Assembly (NCBI GenBank): GCA_934728355.1
Contig: CAKVEA010000004.1
Span: forward strand, 1-64,000
Reading direction: 5' to 3'
Origin: an uncultured Eubacteriales bacterium
GTDB taxonomy: Bacteria; Bacillota; Clostridia; Oscillospirales; Acutalibacteraceae
Length of the DNA stretch: 64,000 nucleotides
Positions 27,827 to 36,706 of the stretch are shown here, piece by piece (within the stretch, counting starts at the first letter, position 1; the number at the start of each line of letters is the position of its first letter). The notes under the pieces are model-generated. The model made no database searches. It worked only from the letters and a program-made list of their open reading frames with translations, and had not been told where the DNA came from. Made by a program: the position numbers and the translations under genes.

Positions 27827-28771
27827 CTAATTGGATTTTTTATTTTCTTCATTCTTGTTTTCGTCATCCGAGGCTGTAGAAGTAAGACTGAGTGCTTGAT
27901 TGTATGCTTCTAAAATCCAGTTTTCGAGATTTTTGTTTTCTTTATTTGTTCTTATTGTTGAGTTTATATTCATTTGTAGCTCGGTATTATTTTTCATTAA
28001 TGCTATAAAAAGCCCTTGTTCATCAGGATTTTCCGGTACTGTTATACTACTTTTTATTATATCTTTGTTTCCTTTAATTTTTTCTTCGATGTCAGCATCT
28101 TCTGCAACTATTGCATCGACTTCTCCAGCTTTAAGTTTTTCTATACATTGATCTATGTTTTCACACTCTATACATTCCGCATTTGGCATATAATGTTCAA
28201 CAACATTACTTTGAATTGTATCTTTTATTACGGCTATTTTTGTAGAAGACATTTCACTTAAACTTTTATATTTTTCTTTGTTTGTGCTAAGTATATACAT
28301 AGGAGATGCACTTTGTTTCCAAGGCCAATAAGAATCGGTAAGTGTGAATCTGTCTTTTAAACTTTGACTTGCTTCAAGAGAGGCAAGAGCCATATCAATT
28401 TCTCCTTTTTCCAGTGAATCCAGCATTGGCTCAATTTCACTTTCAACATACCTTACTTTAACGTTTTCACCTATATTCTGTGCTATTTCTTTAGCAAAAG
28501 AAACTTCGTATCCAACATTCTCTCCTTCTTTATTCTTAAAGAATTCGAATCCTCCTGTTTTAACACCTACAACAAGTTCTCCACGATTTTTTATTGATTC
28601 AGGAGTATGATAACTTACTAAAGTTTTTTCATCTACAGATTGAGTGCTGGATGAATTATTATTTCCTTCTGAAGAAGTTGAGGAAGATTCTTTATTTTGG
28701 TTTCCGCATCCACATAAACCACACATTGTTGCTGCACCTAAAATTATTGAATAGATTTTTTTATTGTTCAT
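27827..28771 (-). CDS. Amino-acid ABC transporter solute-binding lipoprotein
   Basis: The 314-residue protein has a lipoprotein signal peptide ending in LCGCGN (lipid cysteine about residue 22), a Ser/Asn-rich linker, and a family-3 solute-binding domain starting NRGELVVGVKTGGFEFF, with GYEVSFAKEIAQNIG and EKGEIDMALASLEAS. The C-terminus is an acidic low-complexity tail (ASDDENKNEENKKSN). No permease or ATPase is adjacent; the complete importer at 36.7-38.9 kb carries its own binding domain. It follows the Nif11-like peptide gene by 28 bases and is probably cotranscribed with it. Confidence 0.88.
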   Translation of the reverse strand: MNNKKIYSIILGAATMCGLCGCGNQNKESSSTSSEGNNNSSSTQSVDEKTLVSYHTPESIKNRGELVVGVKTGGFEFFKNKEGENVGYEVSFAKEIAQNIGENVKVRYVESEIEPMLDSLEKGEIDMALASLEASQSLKDRFTLTDSYWPWKQSASPMYILSTNKEKYKSLSEMSSTKIAVIKDTIQSNVVEHYMPNAECIECENIDQCIEKLKAGEVDAIVAEDADIEEKIKGNKDIIKSSITVPENPDEQGLFIALMKNNTELQMNINSTIRTNKENKNLENWILEAYNQALSLTSTASDDENKNEENKKSN

Positions 28772-28799
28772 ATTATTTTCCTCCTATTTAAAATTATTT

Positions 28800-29150
28800 T
28801 TATTCTTTTTTACTCTTCATTTTAGATAAAAATTTGATAATGGGAGCACATATCTTTTCAGATATTTCTTTGCCTTCTTGGTATCCTTCGAGTATTTCGG
28901 CAATATTCTCTAAGCTTAAGCTTCCGCCGCTTACTTGCGAAATTTCTTCTTCTGAAAGTTCTTCCATTTCATTTTCCTCAATTAAAACTCTTTTGAGTTC
29001 TTCAAAGTCTTCTATCGTATAGTTTGGAATGAGTGAAACAATGTACTCATAGATCTCTTGTTCAGATTTGCATGAATTAAAAATTTTTAACTTTTCTGGG
29101 TCTCTCTGAAGAATTATGAGTAAATTTTTTGAATTTTCATTTAAATTCAT
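28800..29150 (-). CDS. Nif11-like leader peptide protein with double-glycine motif (putative secreted or RiPP-type precursor)
   Basis: The 116-residue product has an N-terminal domain of the Nif11-like leader type: LLIILQRDPEKLKIF, a helical middle, then LSEEEISQVSGG. Such leaders normally end in a Gly-Gly cleavage site and are removed by C39-peptidase exporters. The remaining part (about 40 residues after VSGG) is a helical, Lys-rich peptide with one cysteine (EKICAPIIKFLSKM). No lanthionine synthetase, radical-SAM enzyme or C39 transporter is in the window. A consensus promoter and AAAGGAG precede the ATG at 29150. Family assignment is by pattern only; a non-secreted regulatory role is possible. 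Confidence 0.75.
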   Translation of the reverse strand: MNLNENSKNLLIILQRDPEKLKIFNSCKSEQEIYEYIVSLIPNYTIEDFEELKRVLIEENEMEELSEEEISQVSGGSLSLENIAEILEGYQEGKEISEKICAPIIKFLSKMKSKKE

Positions 29151-29246
29151 AATTTTTAACTCCTTTCTACTAGCTTTTTTGGAGTAGTAGTTTGAATTTA
29201 AAGTGTTTTTTAAGAAAATTTTTAAACCACTCCGGATACATTGGGT

Positions 29247-29275
29247 ATTTTATCATAAGTCTATAAATCTGTCAA
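29247..29275 (-). promoter_or_regulatory. Strong promoter for the Nif11-like gene
   Basis: On the minus strand TTGACA (29275-29270), a 17-base spacer and TAAAAT (29252-29247) precede a leader of about 90 nucleotides. The leader can form a small CTACTA/TAGTAG hairpin close to the ribosome-binding site. Confidence 0.75.
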
Positions 29276-29363
29276 TAATTTTTTATTTTAAATAATTAAA
29301 ATGTATATATTTTATGAATTTTTATGATTTTAAATGGCACAATAATTTTGGAGGTGTTTAAAA

Positions 29364-30080
29364 ATGTCAAATGAAAAAAGAGAATCTTCTGAAAATCCTT
29401 CTTGTGATAAATCTTCAACCGCAAGCGAAAAACAGTATGAAAGGATACAAAACATAGGGTCTGTAATAGCAGGTGGACCTAAAAATAAAAAGATATATTG
29501 TCTTACTATAATAGGTCAAATTGAAGGGCATACTTATCTTCCTTCAGAAAATAAAACAACAAAGTATGAACATGTCATTCCTGAACTTGTTGCAATCGAA
29601 CAGGATCCTAAAATAAGTGGTATGCTACTCCTTTTGAATACTGTCGGAGGTGACATAGAAGCAGGACTCGCTATAGCGGAACTGATTGCCGGTATGAGCA
29701 AGCCAAGTGTTTCCATGGTAATAGGAGGAGGACATTCAATAGGTGTTCCTCTTGCGGTTTGTACAGATAAGTCTTTTATAGCAAAGTCTGCAACGATGAC
29801 TATTCATCCTGTACGTACAAGCGGAGTAACTTTGGGTACTTCTCAGTCTTTTGAATATATAAAAAAGATGCAGGAAAGAATAGCTAACTTTGTTTCTTTA
29901 AATTCAAAAATTTCAAAAGAAAGATTCTATGAGCTTTGCATGAATACCGAAGAACTTGCGATGGATATAGGAACTGTTATCGAAGGAGAAAGAGCGGTCA
30001 AAGAGGGTCTTATTGACAAATGCGGTACACTTTCTGAAGCTATTAAATGTCTTTATGATATGTCCAAAAATAAAAAATAA
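29364..30080 (+). CDS. tepA: ClpP-fold serine protease, TepA-like
   Basis: This 238-residue protein has the ClpP/crotonase-like protease fold of the TepA (translocation-enhancing) family. NTVGGDIEAGLAIAELI forms the oxyanion/helix region, the nucleophile is the serine in GGGHSIGVP, and the histidine is in ATMTIHPVRTSG. The first 40 residues are polar and disordered-looking. The ATG follows GGAGGTG. It is divergent from the Nif11-like gene and ended by its own terminator, so it is monocistronic. TepA of Bacillus is linked to protein export and spore proteins; the role here is inferred. Confidence 0.85.
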   Translation: MSNEKRESSENPSCDKSSTASEKQYERIQNIGSVIAGGPKNKKIYCLTIIGQIEGHTYLPSENKTTKYEHVIPELVAIEQDPKISGMLLLLNTVGGDIEAGLAIAELIAGMSKPSVSMVIGGGHSIGVPLAVCTDKSFIAKSATMTIHPVRTSGVTLGTSQSFEYIKKMQERIANFVSLNSKISKERFYELCMNTEELAMDIGTVIEGERAVKEGLIDKCGTLSEAIKCLYDMSKNKK

Positions 30081-30092
30081 TACTTCTATTAT

Positions 30093-30124
30093 AACTATCC
30101 TCTTTAAATTGTGGATAGTTGTTT
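30093..30124 (+). terminator. Terminator after tepA-like gene
   Basis: AACTATCC and GGATAGTT form an 8-bp stem with a 12-base loop, followed by GTTT. The T-run is short. Confidence 0.65.
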
Positions 30125-30228
30125 ATATATCTACTACTATTTCCTTTGGAAAAGTATTATAATTATACTTATTAATATAATCATATAAATATAAAGATTT
30201 CAAGTTTTTAATAAGGAGTAGTTATCAA

Positions 30229-31170
30229 ATGGGAATTTTTGAAGCGGTTGTACAAGGAATAGTTCAGGGATTAACAGAATTTTTGCCTGTATCAAGTAGT
30301 GGACATTTACTTATTTCGCAGCATATTTTAGGGGTAAGAAATAATAATTTATTTTTTAATGTAATGCTACATATAGGAACTTTAATCGCTGTTTTAGCAG
30401 TTTACTGGAAAGATGTTTGGAATTTAATACTTGCTTTTTTTGGAATAATAAAAAAATTTTTTAGAAAAGAATTTAATTTTAAAGAGATTAACTACTATGA
30501 ACAAATGGTGTTAACAATAATTGTAGGACTTTTGCCGTTATTTTTACTTTTTTTACCTATGCCAGGATCAGATGGTATGAGTGTAAAAGACGTTGCACAA
30601 GAACTTTCGAGTGAAAAAAATATTTTGATAGTCGGATTTGCTTTAATTTTTACAGGATTACTTATGAATAAAGGTGTGAAATCGAAAAAAGTTTTAAAAA
30701 TAGGAAAATCTTCCGAAAACTTAGAAACTTTTGAAGGAAGAGAAAGGATAACTTTTAAGGATGCAATTTCTATAGGAATTATGCAGCTTATAGCGGCAAT
30801 TTTCCCTGGGATTTCAAGGTCTGGATCTACTCTATCGGTAGGACTTATGCGTGGTGTAAGCAAAAAATCTGCTCTCGACTATTCTTTCATTTTGGGAATA
30901 CCTGCAATAGTTGCGGCAGCGGCTCTTGAATTTAAAGAGGTAATCGAACAAAATTCGGTTTCGAGCACTGATATTTCGCCGATTATTATAGGTGTTACAG
31001 TTTCGGGAATAGTTGGATTTTTATCAATAAAGTTGTTTAAGTGGTTACTTAAGACGGACAAAATGATAATTTTCATTGTTTACACTTTAATAGTTGGTAC
31101 CGCTTTAGTTTTTATAGGAATTTTGGAGCAAATTTTAGGTATAAATATTTTTACCGGATTTTCAATTTAG
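30229..31170 (+). CDS. uppP: Undecaprenyl-diphosphatase UppP (BacA family)
   Basis: UppP recycles the undecaprenyl lipid carrier for peptidoglycan synthesis at the membrane. The 313-residue multi-pass protein has the two active-site blocks GIVQGLTEFLPVSSSGHLL at the N-terminus and FPGISRSGSTLSVGLMRG near residue 195. A cytoplasmic loop (about residues 145-175) is longer than in many homologues. The ATG follows AAGGAG. ftsK/spoIIIE starts 19 bases later. Confidence 0.95.
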   Translation: MGIFEAVVQGIVQGLTEFLPVSSSGHLLISQHILGVRNNNLFFNVMLHIGTLIAVLAVYWKDVWNLILAFFGIIKKFFRKEFNFKEINYYEQMVLTIIVGLLPLFLLFLPMPGSDGMSVKDVAQELSSEKNILIVGFALIFTGLLMNKGVKSKKVLKIGKSSENLETFEGRERITFKDAISIGIMQLIAAIFPGISRSGSTLSVGLMRGVSKKSALDYSFILGIPAIVAAAALEFKEVIEQNSVSSTDISPIIIGVTVSGIVGFLSIKLFKWLLKTDKMIIFIVYTLIVGTALVFIGILEQILGINIFTGFSI

Positions 31171-31188
31171 ATAGCGAGAGTGTGAAAA

Positions 31189-33513
31189 ATGTTAAAAAAG
31201 TCCAATAAAAGAAAATCTTTTTCAAATAAAAAAAATGAAGAAAAAAGCACTCCGAAATTAAGTGATACTGCATTTTCAATTTTAATGTTTGCGATGGGAA
31301 TATTTACATCATTTTTAATTTTAGTTCCTGGAGAAAACATATGGTTTTACATGCATAAATTCGTGGTTGGTCTTTTTGGAGTCGGCTCGGTAGTCTTGCC
31401 GATTTCATTTTTCTATATTTGTGTGATAAGTCTTAAAAAGGAAATAAAAAATAAAAAAACAAAATTGATTTTATTTTTAGTTTTGATGCTGTCTATATGT
31501 TCATGCATATATGTCTTTTCTGAAAGTCTTGTAAGTTTTCAGCCGAAAAATTTTTTTATGTATGTGATAAATTGTTATAAAGACTCTAAACTTGATAGAG
31601 GTTCAGGGCTTTTGGGGGGAATTTTAGGAGCACTTTTGGTTTGGTCATTTGGAATTTTGGAAGCGAGAATAACATCTTTAATATTTCTCTTTGTATCATT
31701 AATGTTTGTAACAGGAACAACTTTGCCGAATCTTTGGAAAGTTTTTTTGAAACCGTTTGAAGTTATTAAAGAAAAGATGAATGATATTAAAATAAAAAAT
31801 GATATTAAAAGTATAGAACCTAGTGATGCAAACTATAAAGAAAATGCTAAAATCACAAATGAAAGACTTTTAGATAAAAATTTTTCCGAAACTAAATCCG
31901 ATGACAGTATTTCAAAAGTAACAGAGCAATTTTTATCAAGAATAAAACAAAATAGGAATGACATACTGAATGAAAAGTCTGAAGAAAAAGAAATGGATGA
32001 AAATGTTTGTTCTACAACTGTTAAAAATCCGGGTGAAGACAATTACGAATTTCCTTCTGTTGAACTTTTGAATAAACCACCCGTGCCGAAAGATGAAGAT
32101 ATTAGTTCGGAACTTAATACTAACGGCAGAACATTGGTTGAAACTCTTAACAGTTTTAATGTTCAAACAAAAATAGTTGATATAAGTCGCGGTCCTGCGG
32201 TAACTAGATATGAGCTTCAACCTGCTTCAGGAGTTAAAATTAGTAAAATTACAACTTTAGCAGATGATATAGCACTTAATTTGGCTGCAGCAGGTGTGAG
32301 AATAGAGGCTCCTATTCCTGGAAAAGCAGCGGTTGGAGTCGAAATCCCAAACAAAGTTATTAGTATTGTGGGTATGCGTGAGCTTATTTCATCGAATGTA
32401 TTTAAATCGTCCAAGAGTAAGTTGACAGTTGTTTTGGGAAGAGATATTTCCGGAGATGTTACTATTGCCGATCTTGCTAAAATGCCGCATCTTTTAATAG
32501 CGGGATCAACTGGCTCTGGGAAATCAGTTTGCATTAATTCATTCATTATAAGTATTCTTTATAATGCAAAACCGAGTGAAGTAAGGCTTTTAATGATAGA
32601 TCCGAAAGTTGTAGAACTTGGAATATATAATGGTATACCACATCTTTTAGTTCCGGTTGTTACAGATGCAAGAAAAGCTGCCGGAGCTCTTGGATGGGCT
32701 GTAAATGAAATGATAAAAAGATATAAACTTTTTGCGGATAATAACGTGAGGGATTTATCTTCTTATAACGAAATGGTTGAACAAAAATCAAAAGAATCCG
32801 AAGAAAATATAGAAAAAATGCCCCAGATAGTAATAATAATAGACGAACTTTCGGATCTTATGATGGCCGCGCCGAATGAAGTTGAAGATTATATATGTAG
32901 ACTTGCTCAAATGGCGAGAGCCGCAGGAATGTATTTGGTAATTGCTACACAAAGGCCTTCGGTAGACGTTATTACGGGAATAATAAAAGCTAATATTCCA
33001 AGCAGAATAGCACTTGCAGTATCTTCTCAGATAGATTCAAGAACTATTCTTGATATGAGCGGTGCAGAAAAACTTCTTGGGCGAGGGGATATGCTATTTT
33101 CTCCTGCAGGATCTTCAAAGCCTATAAGAGTTCAAGGATGTTACGTTACGGATAAAGAAATAGAAAGAGTTATAAAATACGTTAAAAATTCTCAAAATAG
33201 CGACTATGATACAAATGTTGTAAATGAAATAGAGAAAAATGCTGTCAGAGATAATTCCAAATCTCAAACCGAGAGTCGAAATAATGAAATGGATCCTGTC
33301 ATGAAAGAAGCAATAGAATGTGTTATGGCAGCAGGACAAGCTTCGACTTCCTTACTACAAAGAAAATTGAGAGTTGGATATGCAAGAGCCGGTCGTTTGG
33401 TAGATGAAATGGAACAAATGGGGATAGTTGGACCTCATGAAGGCTCTAAGCCGAGACAAGTGCTTATAAATTACCAGCAATTTTTAGAAATGAATTTAAA
33501 TCAAAGTGATTGA
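31189..33513 (+). CDS. ftsK: DNA translocase FtsK/SpoIIIE
   Basis: This motor pumps chromosomal DNA through the division or sporulation septum. Several membrane helices occupy about residues 25-180, then a charged linker (180-300), then the motor: the alpha domain with GPAVTRYELQP, Walker A GSTGSGKSVCIN, Walker B IVIIIDELSDLM, and ATQRPSVDVITG. A C-terminal winged-helix gamma domain (STSLLQRKLRVGYARAGRLVDEME) for KOPS/SRS recognition is intact. At 774 residues it is SpoIIIE-like in size; sporulation use cannot be judged from this window. Confidence 0.95.
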   Translation: MLKKSNKRKSFSNKKNEEKSTPKLSDTAFSILMFAMGIFTSFLILVPGENIWFYMHKFVVGLFGVGSVVLPISFFYICVISLKKEIKNKKTKLILFLVLMLSICSCIYVFSESLVSFQPKNFFMYVINCYKDSKLDRGSGLLGGILGALLVWSFGILEARITSLIFLFVSLMFVTGTTLPNLWKVFLKPFEVIKEKMNDIKIKNDIKSIEPSDANYKENAKITNERLLDKNFSETKSDDSISKVTEQFLSRIKQNRNDILNEKSEEKEMDENVCSTTVKNPGEDNYEFPSVELLNKPPVPKDEDISSELNTNGRTLVETLNSFNVQTKIVDISRGPAVTRYELQPASGVKISKITTLADDIALNLAAAGVRIEAPIPGKAAVGVEIPNKVISIVGMRELISSNVFKSSKSKLTVVLGRDISGDVTIADLAKMPHLLIAGSTGSGKSVCINSFIISILYNAKPSEVRLLMIDPKVVELGIYNGIPHLLVPVVTDARKAAGALGWAVNEMIKRYKLFADNNVRDLSSYNEMVEQKSKESEENIEKMPQIVIIIDELSDLMMAAPNEVEDYICRLAQMARAAGMYLVIATQRPSVDVITGIIKANIPSRIALAVSSQIDSRTILDMSGAEKLLGRGDMLFSPAGSSKPIRVQGCYVTDKEIERVIKYVKNSQNSDYDTNVVNEIEKNAVRDNSKSQTESRNNEMDPVMKEAIECVMAAGQASTSLLQRKLRVGYARAGRLVDEMEQMGIVGPHEGSKPRQVLINYQQFLEMNLNQSD

Positions 33514-33532
33514 TTTTTTGGAGGTATAGTAA

Positions 33533-34477
33533 TTGAAAAAAAGTTTTTTTTCTTTAAAGAAAAAAGGAAAATATTTTTTATCTCTATTTATGGTTTTTAT
33601 GCTTTCAGGAGTAATAAGCTGCGAGAAAATAAAAAACTTTAATTGGAAAAATATTTTTAATGTCACAGGTATTTCAGATAGTTTTAAATCCGATAATGAA
33701 AATTTTGATATGAATGTTCATTTTTTAGATGTCGGAAAAGCCGATTGTATTTACATAAAATTTCGTGACCGCAATATACTTATAGATGCTGCTGACAAAG
33801 ATCCTTCATCGATTGTAAAAGAGTATTTAAAAAAACAAGGTATATCGAAATTTGACTTAGTTGCCGTGTCTCATCCTCACAGAGACCACATAGGACAAAT
33901 GGAAGATGTTATAAAAGAGTTTGAAATAAAAAAATTTATAGAGCCAGATTTACCCGAAAATCTTATTCCTACAGGAAATACATATAAAAGAATGCTTAAA
34001 GCAATATACAATAAAAAAGTAGACTCTGAACTTATTTTAGGGACGAAAGAAATTAAAATAGACGATTTAAAAATTAATATATTGGGGCCGATTGAAAAAA
34101 ATGATAAAAATATAAATAACGATTCAATAGTTATAAAAATTACATATTCTGACGTTAGTTTTATTTTTATGGGAGATGCTCAAAAAGAAGAAGAAGAAAG
34201 TATTTTAAAATCTGGCAAGGATGTTAAAGCTGATGTTATTAAAATAGGTCATCATGGAAGTAAAACTTCGAGCAGTGAATCATTTTTGAAAAAAGTCAGT
34301 CCAAAATATGCAATTATTTCAGTTGGACCCGACAAAAGTAATTTACCTAAGGAAGAAATACTTGCAAGAATAAAAAAAGTTTGCCCGGGTGTTAGTATTC
34401 ACAGAACAGATTTAGAAGGAAACATAATTGTTTCAACAAATGGAAAGGATATAAAAGTTAAAAGTGAGAAAAAATAA
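33533..34477 (+). CDS. ComEC-like metallo-beta-lactamase-fold lipoprotein
   Basis: The 314-residue protein starts with a lipoprotein-like signal (LSGVISCEK, cysteine about residue 30) and continues with the ComEC/Rec2-type metallo-hydrolase domain: VHFLDVGKADCIYIK, SHPHRDHIG, FIFMGDA and GHHGSKTS. It is a free-standing secreted form, lacking the ComEC membrane channel, so it is more likely an extracellular nuclease or phosphodiesterase than a DNA-uptake pore. It starts with TTG after GGAGGT. The DUF3006 gene directly downstream is its usual partner. Confidence 0.87.
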   Translation: MKKSFFSLKKKGKYFLSLFMVFMLSGVISCEKIKNFNWKNIFNVTGISDSFKSDNENFDMNVHFLDVGKADCIYIKFRDRNILIDAADKDPSSIVKEYLKKQGISKFDLVAVSHPHRDHIGQMEDVIKEFEIKKFIEPDLPENLIPTGNTYKRMLKAIYNKKVDSELILGTKEIKIDDLKINILGPIEKNDKNINNDSIVIKITYSDVSFIFMGDAQKEEEESILKSGKDVKADVIKIGHHGSKTSSSESFLKKVSPKYAIISVGPDKSNLPKEEILARIKKVCPGVSIHRTDLEGNIIVSTNGKDIKVKSEKK

Positions 34478-34488
34478 AGGAGAAAATT

Positions 34489-34719
34489 ATGAAATTCTTA
34501 TCTATTGATTCTCTTGAAGAAAGTTATGCTGTTTGTGAAGATGAAAATGGAGAAAAGCATATACTTAATTATGAAGTTTTGCCTAAAAATATTTCCGAAG
34601 GGGACATAATTAAAAAATCAGAAAATAAATGGACTATAAATCAAAAGCTTACCATGCAAAAAAGAAACGAAATAATTAATTTAAGAAAAAAAATATACCA
34701 AAAAACAGAAAAAAACTAG
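34489..34719 (+). CDS. DUF3006 family protein
   Basis: The 76-residue product reads as a small beta-barrel-like domain (SIDSLEESYAVCEDENGEKH, then VLPKNISEGDII) followed by a basic helix. This is the pattern of DUF3006 proteins, which are commonly encoded next to ComEC-like metallo-hydrolases, as here (11-base gap). Function unknown. The ATG follows AAGGAGA. Confidence 0.8.
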   Translation: MKFLSIDSLEESYAVCEDENGEKHILNYEVLPKNISEGDIIKKSENKWTINQKLTMQKRNEIINLRKKIYQKTEKN

Positions 34720-34734
34720 AATTTCGATAAAATT

Positions 34735-34787
34735 TTGATATTTGATGAATTTATGCTAGAATATTGTTTAGACGAATTTAAATTCGT
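34735..34787 (+). promoter_or_regulatory. Promoter with palindromic operator before the KimA-like gene
   Basis: TTGATA (34735-34740) and TAGAAT (34757-34762) are 16 bases apart. Ten bases further is a perfect 16-bp palindrome, ACGAATTTAAATTCGT (34772-34787), covering the expected start of transcription. Position and symmetry suit a dimeric repressor; the repressor is unknown. The 97-base gap is too short for a c-di-AMP (ydaO) riboswitch. Confidence 0.6.
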
Positions 34788-34816
34788 AAATTTATATATA
34801 AATGGAGTAGAATGTT

Positions 34817-36706
34817 GTGATTAATTTTAAAAAAATTTTATTGGGCGATGCCCTTAAAGATGATCAACTTCAAAATCAAAAGCTTTCTAAATTATGGGGA
34901 CTTCCCATAATGGCAAGTGACGCGGTTTCTTCGGTTGCATATGCAGTTGAAGAAATTCTTATGGCTCTTATTCCTGCTTTAGGATTAATGGCAGTTAATT
35001 ACGTTGGGTTTGTAAGTCTACCTATTATTTTGCTTCTTACCATTTTGATTTTTTCTTATTCACAAATAATAAGCAATTACCCTAATGGTGGAGGAGCTTA
35101 TGTTGTGTCTAAAGAAAATTTCGGAAGAAAAGCTTCTTTGTTGGCAGCTACATGTCTTATAGTTGACTATATAATGACTGTTGCGGTCAGTATATCTTCT
35201 TCTACAGCGGCTATTTTATCGGTTTATCCCGAACTTGAACCGTACAGAGTGATAATTTCCCTTGTTTGTGTAGGGGTAATAACCTTAATAAATTTAAGAG
35301 GTGTAGGGGAGTCTTCAAAAATATTTGGTGTACCTACGTATGCATTCATTTTTTCTATGCTTGCACTTATTTTTACAGGACTTTTTAAATTTTTAACTGG
35401 AAATTTAAATCATATTGAATATACTCCTGCTCAAGTTTCTTCAATAGTATCAAATAATCTTCAAGGTATGACCTTAACTGTATTCTTGTGTGCTTTCTCT
35501 TCAGGATGTTCTGCTTTAACAGGTGTAGAAGCTGTTAGTAATGCTATACCGAGTTTCAAAGAGCCTTCTCAGAAAACCGCTAAACAGGTTTTATTTATGC
35601 TTGGAGGAATTATAGCTGTAATTTTTGGAGGAACGAGTTTTCTTGCAACAGTTTTAAAAGTTATTCCTCTGGAAGATAAAACAGTTTTATCTCAGATGGG
35701 AAGCATGATTTTTGGTAATGGAATTATGTTTTATTTTCTTCAGCTTACTACGTCGCTTATTTTACTTTTAGCTGCAAATACTTCTTACAGCGGACTTCCG
35801 ATTTTGCTTTCTATTTTGGCAAAAGATCACTATATGCCAAGACAATTTGCTCAAAGAGGAACTAAGCTTAGTTTTTCAAATGGAATAATGTTTATTTTTG
35901 CGGTCAGTTCAGTGCTTCTTATTGTTTTTAATGCCGATACTCATAAATTAATTCCTTTTTACTCTGTAGGAGTTTTTGTTTCATTTACTATTTCTCAGTT
36001 TGGTATGTTTGTAAAATGGATAAAATTCAAAAAAGAAGGTTGGCAGTATAAATCCCTAATAAACGGGTTTGGAGCACTTGTGACTTTTATAGGCTCTATA
36101 GTCGTTTTTACTACTAAATTTTCTCATGGATCATGGGCACTTTTAATAGTGACTCCTCTTCTAATGTATTTTATGGATGCAACACATAAGCATTATTTCA
36201 GATTTTTAAGAGGTATAAGTGTTCTGGGGTATGATTATGAATACAAAGAGAGTGTCAGCTCAGACGTTTTTCCTTGTATAGTCTTAATTAATAAGATAAA
36301 TAGAGCTGCTCTTAAAACTCTTGATTATGCGAACAAAATAAGCTCAAATGTTACTGCTCTTCATATTTCGGTTTCTAAAGAAGATACAAAACGTTTACAA
36401 GAACAATGGAAAAGTTTAAAAATCGGAATACCTCTTACTGTGATTTATACTCCTTACAGAGACATTATAAATCCAATAAGAGAGTATATAACAAATCGAA
36501 GCAATGAGCTTTCTGAAGGTGAAAGTTTAACTGTTGTTTTAACGAGAATAAGTGGAAACGGATTTTTAAATAAAATATATCATAATCAGACCACATTTTT
36601 CATTGAAAAAGAGCTTAGAAAATATGAGAATGTCACTACTATATTAGTTCCTTATTTTTATAGCAAATCTTTAAAAGGCAGTAGCTTAAAGGAGGAAAAT
36701 CGGTGA
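34817..36706 (+). CDS. kimA: KimA-type high-affinity potassium transporter (APC superfamily)
   Basis: The 629-residue protein has about 12 transmembrane helices and a cytoplasmic C-terminal domain of about 150 residues. KLWGLPIMASDAVSSVAYAV, YPNGGGAYVVSKENFG and NLRGVGESSKIFGVP are characteristic of the KimA (YdaO) branch rather than ordinary amino-acid permeases. In Bacillus, KimA imports potassium with protons and is inhibited by c-di-AMP; a GdpP c-di-AMP phosphodiesterase is encoded 11 kb downstream. It starts with GTG nine bases after GGAG. An amino-acid or other substrate is possible but less likely. Confidence 0.8.
   Translation: MINFKKILLGDALKDDQLQNQKLSKLWGLPIMASDAVSSVAYAVEEILMALIPALGLMAVNYVGFVSLPIILLLTILIFSYSQIISNYPNGGGAYVVSKENFGRKASLLAATCLIVDYIMTVAVSISSSTAAILSVYPELEPYRVIISLVCVGVITLINLRGVGESSKIFGVPTYAFIFSMLALIFTGLFKFLTGNLNHIEYTPAQVSSIVSNNLQGMTLTVFLCAFSSGCSALTGVEAVSNAIPSFKEPSQKTAKQVLFMLGGIIAVIFGGTSFLATVLKVIPLEDKTVLSQMGSMIFGNGIMFYFLQLTTSLILLLAANTSYSGLPILLSILAKDHYMPRQFAQRGTKLSFSNGIMFIFAVSSVLLIVFNADTHKLIPFYSVGVFVSFTISQFGMFVKWIKFKKEGWQYKSLINGFGALVTFIGSIVVFTTKFSHGSWALLIVTPLLMYFMDATHKHYFRFLRGISVLGYDYEYKESVSSDVFPCIVLINKINRAALKTLDYANKISSNVTALHISVSKEDTKRLQEQWKSLKIGIPLTVIYTPYRDIINPIREYITNRSNELSEGESLTVVLTRISGNGFLNKIYHNQTTFFIEKELRKYENVTTILVPYFYSKSLKGSSLKEENR

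Noticed and set aside
34720..34816. c-di-AMP (ydaO) riboswitch before the KimA-like gene
   Set aside because: Only 97 bases, with a promoter and a palindrome occupying most of it; too short for that fold.
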